NCBI RefSeq assembly: GCF_002003265.1
Contig: NZ_CP019687.1
Span: forward strand, 930,001 to 994,000
Source of the DNA: Paenibacillus larvae subsp. larvae
Lineage (GTDB): Bacteria; Bacillota; Bacilli; Paenibacillales; NBRC-103111
DNA: 64,000 bases
Reading direction: 5' to 3'
This document shows positions 45,390 to 64,000 of this stretch, in pieces. A program made the translations under genes and the position numbers. Position 1 is the first letter of the stretch. Each line of letters opens with the position of its first letter. The notes beneath the pieces were generated by a model. It made no database searches. It saw only the letters and a program-made list of their open reading frames with translations, and had not been told where the DNA came from.

Positions 45390-45587
45390 ATGGCCAATTC
45401 GCCAACTCTGTCGAAACATCGCTCTAGGCTGAAAGAGCGGCTTGCACATGGCCATCCCGATTTGCAGGTCCTTTACATCGAAAGCAGCAATTGGCAGCTC
45501 CCGCTTGCTCCTGTTTCCGTCGACCTTATCGTTGATACCTTTTCGTTCAATGATTTTTCACTGATCAACGTTTCATGGAGGCGATAA
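45390..45587 (+). pseudogene. Fragment of a SAM-methyltransferase-like protein
   Basis: HGHPDLQVLYIESSNWQLPL, then APVSVDLIVDTFSFNDFSLI, has the post-motif-I pattern of class I methyltransferases (DLQV..I......LPL....VDLIVD). Neither the cofactor loop before it nor a C terminus after it is present, and no ribosome site precedes it. Nothing else is seen between 45196 and 45629. Confidence 0.35.
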
Positions 45588-45629
45588 TATAGTACATAAT
45601 ATATATTATGTAAACTATATTTTATTGTA

Positions 45630-45938
45630 TTATTCTATTATATTTTGCTTGGGCACTGAATGTAACTTATTTTGATTATCGATTTGCATATTGTTATAAG
45701 TCAGTGAATAAATAACTGCGAACGCTGTAAGCATCACTACTGAAATAATGGACATAGTTGAATAGCTTCTAACGCCGTTTTCTGATTTTACCGCCAAGGT
45801 ACCAGATTCAGTGGAATCAATTTTACTGGCCGAAGCAAGCGTTGTTCCTGTACCTATGGCAAAAATTAATGCGCTGCAAAGGATTGCAGCACCAACTTTC
45901 TTTTTCGTTGTGTCCATGACAGAAAGAATTTTGTTCAT
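45630..45938 (-). CDS. Small exported or membrane protein of unknown function
   Basis: 102 residues behind a good GGAGGGA site. A leader-like segment (KKKVGAAILCSALIFAIGTG) is followed by a short polar region (KSENGVRSYSTMSI) and a second hydrophobic segment (ISVVMLTAFAVIYSLTY). This is two membrane helices or a cleaved leader plus anchor. I do not recognise the family. Confidence 0.5.
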   Translation of the reverse strand: MNKILSVMDTTKKKVGAAILCSALIFAIGTGTTLASASKIDSTESGTLAVKSENGVRSYSTMSIISVVMLTAFAVIYSLTYNNMQIDNQNKLHSVPKQNIIE

Positions 45939-46133
45939 TGTTAAGTCCCTCCATATCGTTTTTGTAGGCAGCTACCTTACAGTTTTGAATTATAGTGAAC
46001 GTACCTTTAACCAATCTTAAAAATTCGAAAGATTATTTAGTTGTAATAGATGGAAAAAAGGAGTACTGGAGCAGCCGGAGGTGTACTGTGAATTCTCTCA
46101 TTCCAAATAACGAAATGTTCTTTCTTCATGAAT

Positions 46134-48743
46134 TCAAATTATCTCAACATACCCTTCTGTTCCGTTCACCCGGATCTTCTGTCCGTCTTTGATACGCTTT
46201 GTTGCGTTGTCCACACCTACGACAGCCAGAAGTCCGTATTCACGCGCAACGACGGCACCGTGAGTCATTAGTCCTCCTACTTCTGTGACCAAGCCTTTAA
46301 CAGAAACAAACAATGGTGTCCAGCTAGGATCAGTAAATGCGGTTACCAGGATATCGCCATCTTCTATATTCCCCTCCTCCATCTTTAAAACAACACGGGC
46401 ACGCCCTTCAATGATACCGGACGAAACTGGTGTACCCGTTAAAGCACCCGGGGGGAAATTACAAGAGATAATTTTACCGGTTATAATTTCACCCTCAGAT
46501 GTCATTACCCGTGGTGGTGATAATTTTTTATAGAACTCGTAATCTTCTTTTCTCTTAGTTATGATGCTGTTGTCGAGCCGCTTGGTCCGCACAGTCTCCC
46601 GAAACTCCTCAAAGGACAGATAATAGGTCTCTTCCTTCTCTTGGATAATTCCCTTCTCCACAAGTTTAAGAGCTTCTTTCATCAGGGCTTTCTTATATAT
46701 TTCATAGCGTCTGATGAAAAAATACTTAGGATATTCCCGATATCCTACAAAATTGCGTAACAGGCTAATCATTTTCTTTGTCTTTTTCGCCTTTCGTTTG
46801 CCCCCGGGCAGTTGCTCCAAACGGGTTAAGAGTTCACGTTCCTTTTGTTCTGCCTCCAATCGTCCCTGCTTGAATTTTACGCTGCTTGCGTTTGGCGCAA
46901 AATTTTTAATGTTGTTTAGAATCATAGGAATCAGTGTTGTCGGCTTTTCATTCCAGCGAGGTTTAGTAATATCGATCTCTCCGGAACAACGCATCCCATA
47001 TTTTTCGAGAAAGTCCCTCATCGAATTACTGACAGCCTCCCCTCCTTCCAGTTTAGAGAGGTCCTCAAAAAGGGTTTCGTCAGTAGCATGGTGGAAATAT
47101 TCAACTACTTGCGGATATTGCCTGACGACATCAGATACGTCCAGAAGCGCATAACCCATTTCAGAAGTAATGTTGTTGGATACAGATTGGGAAAGTGTAT
47201 CGGCTGCGTTCTTTTCTCCCAGCCATTTTTCCATATGTTTATTGATCCAGCCCGATGCATTCAGGCCGATTATGATCGCTGCCATACCTGTCGGATTAAA
47301 CGTAGCCTTCATTAATTGTTTTTGATCCTGTAATATGAATTCAAACAATTCGTCACCCGTTACTTTAGAGATTCTCTGCTTCATATCACGTATGGATGTT
47401 TCAATCTGATTCATTAAGTTTTGGATAACTTCTATGTCATTTTTCCGGTAGATCTTGATCGCCTGTAATAGCATAGGCAGGCTCAAGAAGTGCAAAGGGG
47501 TCCTTTTACCGCGCGGCAATGATTTCATAAAGTCTTTCCGGTTCAATAAAACAGAGAGTGCTGTTTTTAATTTTAGATCGTTCCCCATACCTCTTATGAT
47601 AATCTTTCGGCCTATGGGAGAAGTCAAATCATGAGAAACATCTATAAATAACCTGCCGCCGGCTTGGATTAACGGTATTTCCGTTAACATTTGATAGAAT
47701 GACATGCCTAACGGTTTAATCTCATCTGTCATCATTTGTTGGTGACCCAACGATACATACACATGATTCTTTCCATCGTTCACATCCGGCAATGGATATA
47801 AAGTAGTGATAGGACGTGCCTGAACAATATAGATGTTATCTTCAAAAAGACACCATTCGATATCTTGCGGATGTCCAAAATACCCCTCGATCTTTCTGCC
47901 CGTTCGCTCAAGCTGTAAAACCTGCCTGTCTGTCAATGACGACATATTTTGCCGCTCAGGTTCGATTTCCCGTTCTTCCGTTCCACCTTCCTCTAATGCA
48001 TAAATGGCTAATTTCTTGGCAGATATTTTTTTACCGATTATTTTTCCCTCTCGCACTTTATAGAGATCAGGATCTACCAAACCGGAGACTAGAGCCTCGC
48101 CCAGACCAAAGCCGGCATCAATAGAGAGCACGTTCCGGTTGAAAGTGACGGGATCAGCCGTAAATAATACCCCTGAGGCCTGCGGGAAAACCATCCGTTG
48201 GATGATAACAGAGAGGTAAACCTGGTGGTGGTCAAAACCGTTTTGAATACGGTAGATTACTGCACGATTCGTAAAAAGCGAGGCCCAGCACTTGCTAACA
48301 TGCTGTAAAATAGAATCTTTCCCTTTGATGTTTAAATAGGTATCCTGTTGGCCTGCAAAGGAAGCAAGCGGCAGATCTTCAGCCGTGGCACTGGAACGGA
48401 CAGCATATGCACTCCCTTCATCCAGCTTTATAAGGTGACCCTTAATCTCTTCTTCAATGTCTTGCGGGATTTTGGTCCTTTCAATGAGCTCACGTATCTT
48501 TGTGCTAAATTCATTTATTTTTTCTCTATCGCTAATCCTTTGTTCTGATAATCGGCTGAGTAATTCCTGAATTCCCCTGTTCTCCCCAATTATTTTTTTA
48601 TACGCCTCAGTTGTAACGCAAAAGCCTTCGGGTACCCGTACCCCTTCAATCCTTGATAATTCTCCTAAATTTAAGCCTTTACCCCCGACAATCATCAGAT
48701 TTGTTTTGTCAACCTCCTGGAAATCAAGTACATATGGATTCAT
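46134..48743 (-). CDS. pps: Rifampin phosphotransferase / PEP-synthase-like protein
   Basis: An 869-residue dikinase-type enzyme. The N-terminal ATP-grasp part (IVGGKGLNLGELSRIEGVRV, YAVRSSATAEDLPLASFAGQ, VFPQASGVLFTADPVT) is followed by the substrate domain and the swivelling His domain (EVGGLMTHGAVVAREYGL, His near residue 826). It resembles Bacillus subtilis Pps over its whole length. Proteins of this type are rifampin phosphotransferases that transfer the beta-phosphate of ATP to the drug; older annotation calls them phosphoenolpyruvate synthase. Length and the absence of the PEP-synthase C-terminal barrel favour the drug-modifying role. AAAGGAGTT lies before ATG. Monocistronic. Confidence 0.88.
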   Translation of the reverse strand: MNPYVLDFQEVDKTNLMIVGGKGLNLGELSRIEGVRVPEGFCVTTEAYKKIIGENRGIQELLSRLSEQRISDREKINEFSTKIRELIERTKIPQDIEEEIKGHLIKLDEGSAYAVRSSATAEDLPLASFAGQQDTYLNIKGKDSILQHVSKCWASLFTNRAVIYRIQNGFDHHQVYLSVIIQRMVFPQASGVLFTADPVTFNRNVLSIDAGFGLGEALVSGLVDPDLYKVREGKIIGKKISAKKLAIYALEEGGTEEREIEPERQNMSSLTDRQVLQLERTGRKIEGYFGHPQDIEWCLFEDNIYIVQARPITTLYPLPDVNDGKNHVYVSLGHQQMMTDEIKPLGMSFYQMLTEIPLIQAGGRLFIDVSHDLTSPIGRKIIIRGMGNDLKLKTALSVLLNRKDFMKSLPRGKRTPLHFLSLPMLLQAIKIYRKNDIEVIQNLMNQIETSIRDMKQRISKVTGDELFEFILQDQKQLMKATFNPTGMAAIIIGLNASGWINKHMEKWLGEKNAADTLSQSVSNNITSEMGYALLDVSDVVRQYPQVVEYFHHATDETLFEDLSKLEGGEAVSNSMRDFLEKYGMRCSGEIDITKPRWNEKPTTLIPMILNNIKNFAPNASSVKFKQGRLEAEQKERELLTRLEQLPGGKRKAKKTKKMISLLRNFVGYREYPKYFFIRRYEIYKKALMKEALKLVEKGIIQEKEETYYLSFEEFRETVRTKRLDNSIITKRKEDYEFYKKLSPPRVMTSEGEIITGKIISCNFPPGALTGTPVSSGIIEGRARVVLKMEEGNIEDGDILVTAFTDPSWTPLFVSVKGLVTEVGGLMTHGAVVAREYGLLAVVGVDNATKRIKDGQKIRVNGTEGYVEII

Positions 48744-48967
48744 TTACATAACTCCTTTACTGTGAACGGATTCGGCGTACAAATAAAGGATACAGCATAA
48801 ATGTCCACCCGTTCATATTTAATATCTATTACATGATCATACATTATATGGTATCTGGAAAAAAAACAAAAACCTCCAACAAAATGAACTGACCCCTGTC
48901 AAGTAGACAGTGTAAAAAACAAAAAAAGTTGTGGCACTAACCGTATCCCCATGGTTGGTGCCATTTT

Positions 48968-49720
48968 CTATGCTGCTGAACTTAGAAGGTATTGCCTATA
49001 TTCCAACGGCGTCATACAATTAAGTCTTTTCTGGTATCGACGAGTATTGTAGTAATCGATGTATTCTATCACGGTTGCTTCCAGTTCCTCATATGTATAG
49101 AACTTACGAAGATAATACATTTCGGATTTCATCATTCCCCAGAATGATTCCATTGGGCCATTATCTATACATCTGGATACCCTGGACATGCTTTGAGTCA
49201 TACCTGCATCGTCTAGTTTTTTCTTGAAGATTTTACATGTATATTGGAAACCCCGGTCACTGTGAAAGAGGGGTATAGCGTCAGGATAAGTCATATGGGC
49301 GATATCAAAAGTTTTAAATACAAGTTCATTGTTGTTGGAATGCCCTACCACAAAAGAAACAATGCTTTTATCCGATAAATCAAGGATTGCACTAAGATAA
49401 GCCTTGTTTTGGTTGCCATACTTCATTTCAGTCACATCTGTGAGCCATTTTGTACCGAACTCAGAGGATTCAAAGTCTCTGTTCAAGATATTTTCCGCCG
49501 TAATTTCAGGCGTGGAATGGATGTAGTTTTTTCGCTTCCTGCGGCATACCGATTTAAGGCCTAGGATGCCCATAAGTCTGTATATTCGCTTATGATTGAC
49601 AGTTAAATGGCGTTCTCGGTTTAGTTTAATGGTCATCTGGCGATATCCAAGGATGCCATCCTTTTCCTCGTAGGCATCTTTAATCATGGGAAGCAACGCT
49701 TTATTAAAGATCTCATTCAT
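48968..49720 (-). CDS. IS3-family transposase OrfB (integrase core)
   Basis: The DDE integrase: TKWLTDVTEMKYGNQNKAYL with the first Asp, IPLFHSDRGFQYTC with the second, and SRCIDNGPMESFWGMMKSE with the Glu. It ends RLNCMTPLEYRQYLLSSAA. The B frame is open well upstream of ATG 49720 (ETIYLAIRELHETKSYPICQ). It is therefore normally made as an OrfAB fusion by -1 frameshifting at AAAAAAG (plus-strand 49888-49894). Confidence 0.9.
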   Translation of the reverse strand: MNEIFNKALLPMIKDAYEEKDGILGYRQMTIKLNRERHLTVNHKRIYRLMGILGLKSVCRRKRKNYIHSTPEITAENILNRDFESSEFGTKWLTDVTEMKYGNQNKAYLSAILDLSDKSIVSFVVGHSNNNELVFKTFDIAHMTYPDAIPLFHSDRGFQYTCKIFKKKLDDAGMTQSMSRVSRCIDNGPMESFWGMMKSEMYYLRKFYTYEELEATVIEYIDYYNTRRYQKRLNCMTPLEYRQYLLSSAA

Positions 49721-49857
49721 GCTTTCTTTCCGGTTGATCCATTTATAATACGATGAACGTTGGATCCCAATAAGATCACATAATTGACATATGGGATATG
49801 ACTTCGTTTCATGGAGCTCGCGTATTGCAAGGTATATCGTTTCATACCTTACCTGGC

Positions 49858-50541
49858 TTAGAACCGCCTCCTTTCGATCTCGTCCAGCTTTTTTAGCAAA
49901 TCGATCTCCATCTGCTTCCTTCTGTTCTCAGCCTGTAACAGCTTATTCTGAGCCCTTAGTTTCTCCACTTCGGACATCTCATCCTCAGATTTTCTTTTCC
50001 CGCGTCTGTCCTGAAGTGCATCCACACCAGATGTTAAGTATTTATTTGTCCATGAATACACTTGCTGATAGGATACCTGGAATTTATCAGCTGTCTGGGC
50101 ATAATTGTGTTGATGTTCAATGCAGAATCTGACGATTTCAACTCTCTCATCGTAAGTAGTTGTTCGTCCTTTTGTCATGATCGGCGTTCCTCCCGTTCCG
50201 GAAGTGTTCAACTTCTCATGACTATTATACTTCAGAATCCAATCGCGCAATTGGCGGGTTGACTTAATGCCATATCTTTTACATATATCCATGTGAGAAC
50301 CGCCGCCAGCCAAATAGTCCTCGACAGCTATTCTTTTTAACTCTGCGGAGTAAGATGCATTCTGTAATGTTTGAAGCAATCCGTTTGGGCCTAGCGACTG
50401 GTAAGTCTGAAGCCATTGCCTAACGGATGAATGGTGTACATCAAGAAGTGCTGCTAAATGATTAAGCGAATCTTCTCCACGTAAATACTTTTCAACAGCT
50501 GCAATCTTTTCTGATCCTGATACTTTTGCTTTAGGGGACAT
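49858..50541 (-). CDS. IS3-family transposase OrfA (DNA-binding, two helix-turn-helix units)
   Basis: 227 residues with two helix-turn-helix units (LNHLAALLDVHHSSVRQWLQ and YAQTADKFQVSYQQVYSWTN) and a C-terminal leucine-zipper-like segment (EVEKLRAQNKLLQAENRRKQ). Near its end codons CTA AAA AAG create the slippery A AAA AAG; a -1 slip there leads into the OrfB frame without a stop. This long OrfA is typical of the IS150 subgroup. Confidence 0.9.
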   Translation of the reverse strand: MSPKAKVSGSEKIAAVEKYLRGEDSLNHLAALLDVHHSSVRQWLQTYQSLGPNGLLQTLQNASYSAELKRIAVEDYLAGGGSHMDICKRYGIKSTRQLRDWILKYNSHEKLNTSGTGGTPIMTKGRTTTYDERVEIVRFCIEHQHNYAQTADKFQVSYQQVYSWTNKYLTSGVDALQDRRGKRKSEDEMSEVEKLRAQNKLLQAENRRKQMEIDLLKKLDEIERRRF

Positions 50542-50645
50542 GAAAAAATGCTCCTCTTTACAGTAAACAGTTTTATTATTTCAACTGTCTACCGCAAGGG
50601 GAGCATATCAAAATCTCGCTTCTCTGAAGGTTTTTGTTTTTGCTG

Positions 50646-61947
<11,302 letters not shown>

Positions 61948-61977
61948 ACGGTCTCCTCCAATATAAGCCTTATCATC

Positions 61978-63177
61978 TTATTTTAAGATTTGCAGTTGTT
62001 CTTGAACGGGAATTTGTTTGGCTGCAAAAATGGTTTTGCATAAATGGATGGAATGATTCAGTTCTTCTTCCGTTAACTTATCACCCATTTTTTCAGTACG
62101 CTCTTGGGCCAGTTGCAGTTGTGCAAATAGAGGTATAACCAGAGCGGCGTAAGATAAGGAGTCTTCATTATAATTTTTTGCAATCATGGCTTTGACCAGC
62201 ATTTTATGCAGCAGCTTCTTGCGGGCATGGAAAATATTGTGGTTTCTTTTTGATGAGTCGGAAATCAATCGCAAATCAGCAGGTTGGCTAAAGGAATAGG
62301 CCGCTACATGATTGGTTATTTTTTTCATAAGACTTGTTAATACATGTTTGGGGCCAAATTCTATTACTTCGTTTACCTCATTCATAAGTAAGTAATACAT
62401 GGATTCCACCCACCTTACCGGCATCGTCATTTGCAGCTTTAGCTGTTCTGCGATCGAATCACCAGTACGGTACGGAACAGCCGTAACATTAGAAACGATT
62501 GGCCATTCGGCTTTTCCAAACTTGCACTGGTCCAGTTGAAGCTGAAATTGTTCGGCTGCAGGCTTCATCATCGGACTATGGAAAGGGGCGCTTACATGTA
62601 AATAGGAATGCTTGCTTCCAAGACGATCTGTTATCCTGAGTATCTTTTGAACGGCATGCCTGTGTCCTGAAATGACATGCTGCTGATCTGTATTCATACA
62701 AGCCACCTGAACGGGATATTCCTTCGTCGAAATTTTTTCACACAATTCTTGTAAAGCCTGCAGCCTTATCCCGGAAACGGCAGCCATTGTTCCCAACTGC
62801 TCAGGATCTGCATGCTGCATAATGATTCCTCTTTGTCTGACAAGTCTGACAGCATCTTGAAAAGAAAGGGCGCCAGCACATACAAGGGCTGAATACTCAC
62901 CTAGACTATGACCTGCCAGAAAATTTGGCGTAACGCCTATTTCCTGCATATAAACATCAAAAGCTATAACACTCACAGTTAAAATAGCCGGCTGGGCATT
63001 CATGGTCAAAGTCAGCTCATTCATGTTTCCATCAAAACATAGCTTTTTTAAGTCAAAAGAGATGGCATCACTTGCTTCTTCAAATCGCCTTTTGGCCAAA
63101 ACAAAGTCATCCCAAAAACTTTTGCCCATCTCAACAACTTGAGAACCTTGTCCAGGAAATAAAAAAGCAAGACTCAT
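61978..63177 (-). CDS. ituD: Malonyl-CoA transacylase of the iturin-type locus
   Basis: A stand-alone (trans-acting) malonyl-CoA:ACP transacylase, equivalent to ItuD/FenF, which feeds the ketosynthase of the synthetase with the two-carbon unit of the beta-amino fatty acid. FLFPGQGSQ, the nucleophile motif AGHSLGEYSALVCAG, and HVSAPFHSPMM with the catalytic His are present. A helical C-terminal extension of about 100 residues (FHARKKLLHKMLVKAMIAKN), seen in ItuD-like proteins, follows. GGAGGAG precedes ATG. It lies 30 bases upstream of the synthetase and is the first gene of the operon. 399 residues, intact. Confidence 0.92.
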   Translation of the reverse strand: MSLAFLFPGQGSQVVEMGKSFWDDFVLAKRRFEEASDAISFDLKKLCFDGNMNELTLTMNAQPAILTVSVIAFDVYMQEIGVTPNFLAGHSLGEYSALVCAGALSFQDAVRLVRQRGIIMQHADPEQLGTMAAVSGIRLQALQELCEKISTKEYPVQVACMNTDQQHVISGHRHAVQKILRITDRLGSKHSYLHVSAPFHSPMMKPAAEQFQLQLDQCKFGKAEWPIVSNVTAVPYRTGDSIAEQLKLQMTMPVRWVESMYYLLMNEVNEVIEFGPKHVLTSLMKKITNHVAAYSFSQPADLRLISDSSKRNHNIFHARKKLLHKMLVKAMIAKNYNEDSLSYAALVIPLFAQLQLAQERTEKMGDKLTEEELNHSIHLCKTIFAAKQIPVQEQLQILK

Positions 63178-64000
63178 TCGGCTCCTCCGTCCTCACAATT
63201 TGAAAATTTAAATTAAATGGATTTTATTTCTATATAACCCATTTTAGTCTATGGAGAACATTTTAGCAAAATTTTCCTTAGTAAGTTATTTAATTTTTGA
63301 CAATTAAGTGTCAATTTAAGGTAATTTTAGAAAAATAAATGATAGATTAGTATGCCTTTTATGAGAATGAAACGAAGAGAAACAACTTTGAAATGACCGA
63401 GAGAGCTAAGGTTTAAGAAAAAAGCCAAGACTCTATTGGAACAAGAGATATAATAAAACATATCTGATAAGGGGCGGTTAAGTTGATAAAGTTGTTTCAG
63501 CAGATGAGCCGCCTATTTTGTGAGCGGTTTTCTTTTGATTAAAAATCAACATTAAAAGATGAGTTGAATGAAATCCAATCTGCTGACTATATTGAGTTGT
63601 AACGAATTGATATTTTGAAACAGCACAACAGCTTATGCCGCAAAGGGCTTCTCTCTTTTAAGGAAGTGATTCCTTTTAAATTTGATTAACTTCATTAAAT
63701 ATCAATCATATAAAATAATCTTCTGAATGAGTTGTATGTATGTACATGTTCCAACTTATTTATCAGTCCGGTTCTTGCATTATGAATAGCATCAGCGGCA
63801 TCAGGAAAAGGCATTGCTTTTGGTATTATGTTTGACTGTTTTTTTCTTCTTTAATGACATTAAATATTTCCTTAGCAGTTCTATTGAGAGATAGAAATCT
63901 TTCATTTCTACTTTAACCGTGGTCACTCAGGAATCCATACAAAACAAATGGTAATTAATCAATATTAACTTCATTAATTAAAGATCAAGTCCAAATTTGT
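63178..64000. other. Upstream region of the iturin-type operon, no gene seen
   Basis: About 820 AT-rich bases that should hold the ituD promoter, on the minus strand just after 63180. A weak hairpin (GCCGCC with GAGCGGTTTTC, near 63506-63532) and a short coding-like stretch with one stop (about 63560-63690) are visible. Neither supports a gene. Confidence 0.4.

Larger units (their letters stand above)
48890..50605 (-). mobile_element. Complete IS3-family insertion sequence
   Basis: About 1.7 kb with two overlapping transposase frames. The ends share GTAGACAGT behind a TG terminus: TGACCCC with AGTAGACAGT at 48890-48911 and, inverted, TGCTCCCC with GGTAGACAGT at 50605-50584. No clear target duplication was found. 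It sits 40 bases beyond the 3' end of the lipopeptide synthetase, inside what looks like that gene's terminator. Both frames look intact, so the copy may be active. Confidence 0.85.

Noticed and set aside
48761-48816. TGAACGG / CCGTTCA repeat upstream of pps as a rifampin-response element
   Set aside because: The arms are 7 bp and more than 40 bases apart and do not match the known 19-bp rifampin-associated element.
48880-50615. Target-site duplication of the IS3 element
   Set aside because: The bases next to the two ends (AAC on the left, TAT on the right) do not match, so the exact boundaries or duplication cannot be stated.
63560-63690. Coding-like stretch upstream of ituD
   Set aside because: About 40 residues with an internal stop and no recognised family; too short to call.

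Overview
The window looks like a low-GC, spore-forming Firmicute of the genus Paenibacillus. Paenibacillus larvae is my best guess, by inference only: strong AGGAGG ribosome sites, frequent TTG starts, a cortex deacetylase (pdaA), a SpoVB-like flippase, an iturin-family lipopeptide locus, and an unusual load of insertion sequences and gene relics. No rRNA, tRNA or CRISPR array was seen.

Layout. 1-8.8 kb: a barnase/barstar pair, a secreted amidase-domain protein, a SpoVB-like flippase, pdaA, gpmA, a small secreted protein, relics, a cation diffusion facilitator and a YkoP-like protein. 8.8-13.3 kb: a type I phosphodiesterase, an EEP-family phosphoesterase, and a TrmB-like regulator convergent with an MFS exporter. 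13.3-18.4 kb: a relic zone with a P450-reductase tail, an HtrA-like protease fused by deletion to a SagB-like oxidoreductase, a PqqD-like small protein, a ruined methyltransferase, an HPr-kinase-like ATPase and a 2OG-oxygenase-like protein. The last five resemble a decayed peptide-modification (RiPP) locus. 18.7-25.4 kb: IS630 and IS3 remnants, an MFS exporter, a helicase scrap, fadH, a GntR regulator with palindromic sites, an SDR relic and an MgtC-MgtE chimera. 25.4-30.6 kb: a two-gene 2-hydroxyacyl-CoA-dehydratase activator operon behind a good Fnr/Crp-type palindrome. 30.9-39.2 kb: a YxeA-like lipoprotein, an amino-acid permease, a TetR/MFS efflux pair, a second TetR protein and a shrunken glucomannan locus (gmuD, gmuR, broken gmuE). 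39.4-45.2 kb: a secreted protein of unknown function, then an operon with a small secreted bacteriocin-like protein, three membrane proteins, an ABC ATPase and an anchored protein. 45.6-48.8 kb: a small protein and a rifampin-phosphotransferase/Pps homologue. 48.9-50.6 kb: a complete IS3-family element. 50.6-63.2 kb (minus strand): an iturin-type synthetase plus its malonyl-CoA transacylase. The synthetase is collapsed to the lipid-loading half, one Asn module and a thioesterase.

Two themes run through the window. First, eleven otherwise complete reading frames are each broken where adding one base to a homopolymer restores the frame. All need an insertion and none a deletion, so I suspect homopolymer undercalling and annotate those genes as CDS with the shift stated. 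Second, there are real deletion products: HtrA/SagB, MgtC/MgtE, a gapped SDR, a gapped gmuE and the shortened synthetase, next to several IS scraps. These point to reductive rearrangement. Genes with missing ends or several stops are called pseudogene.
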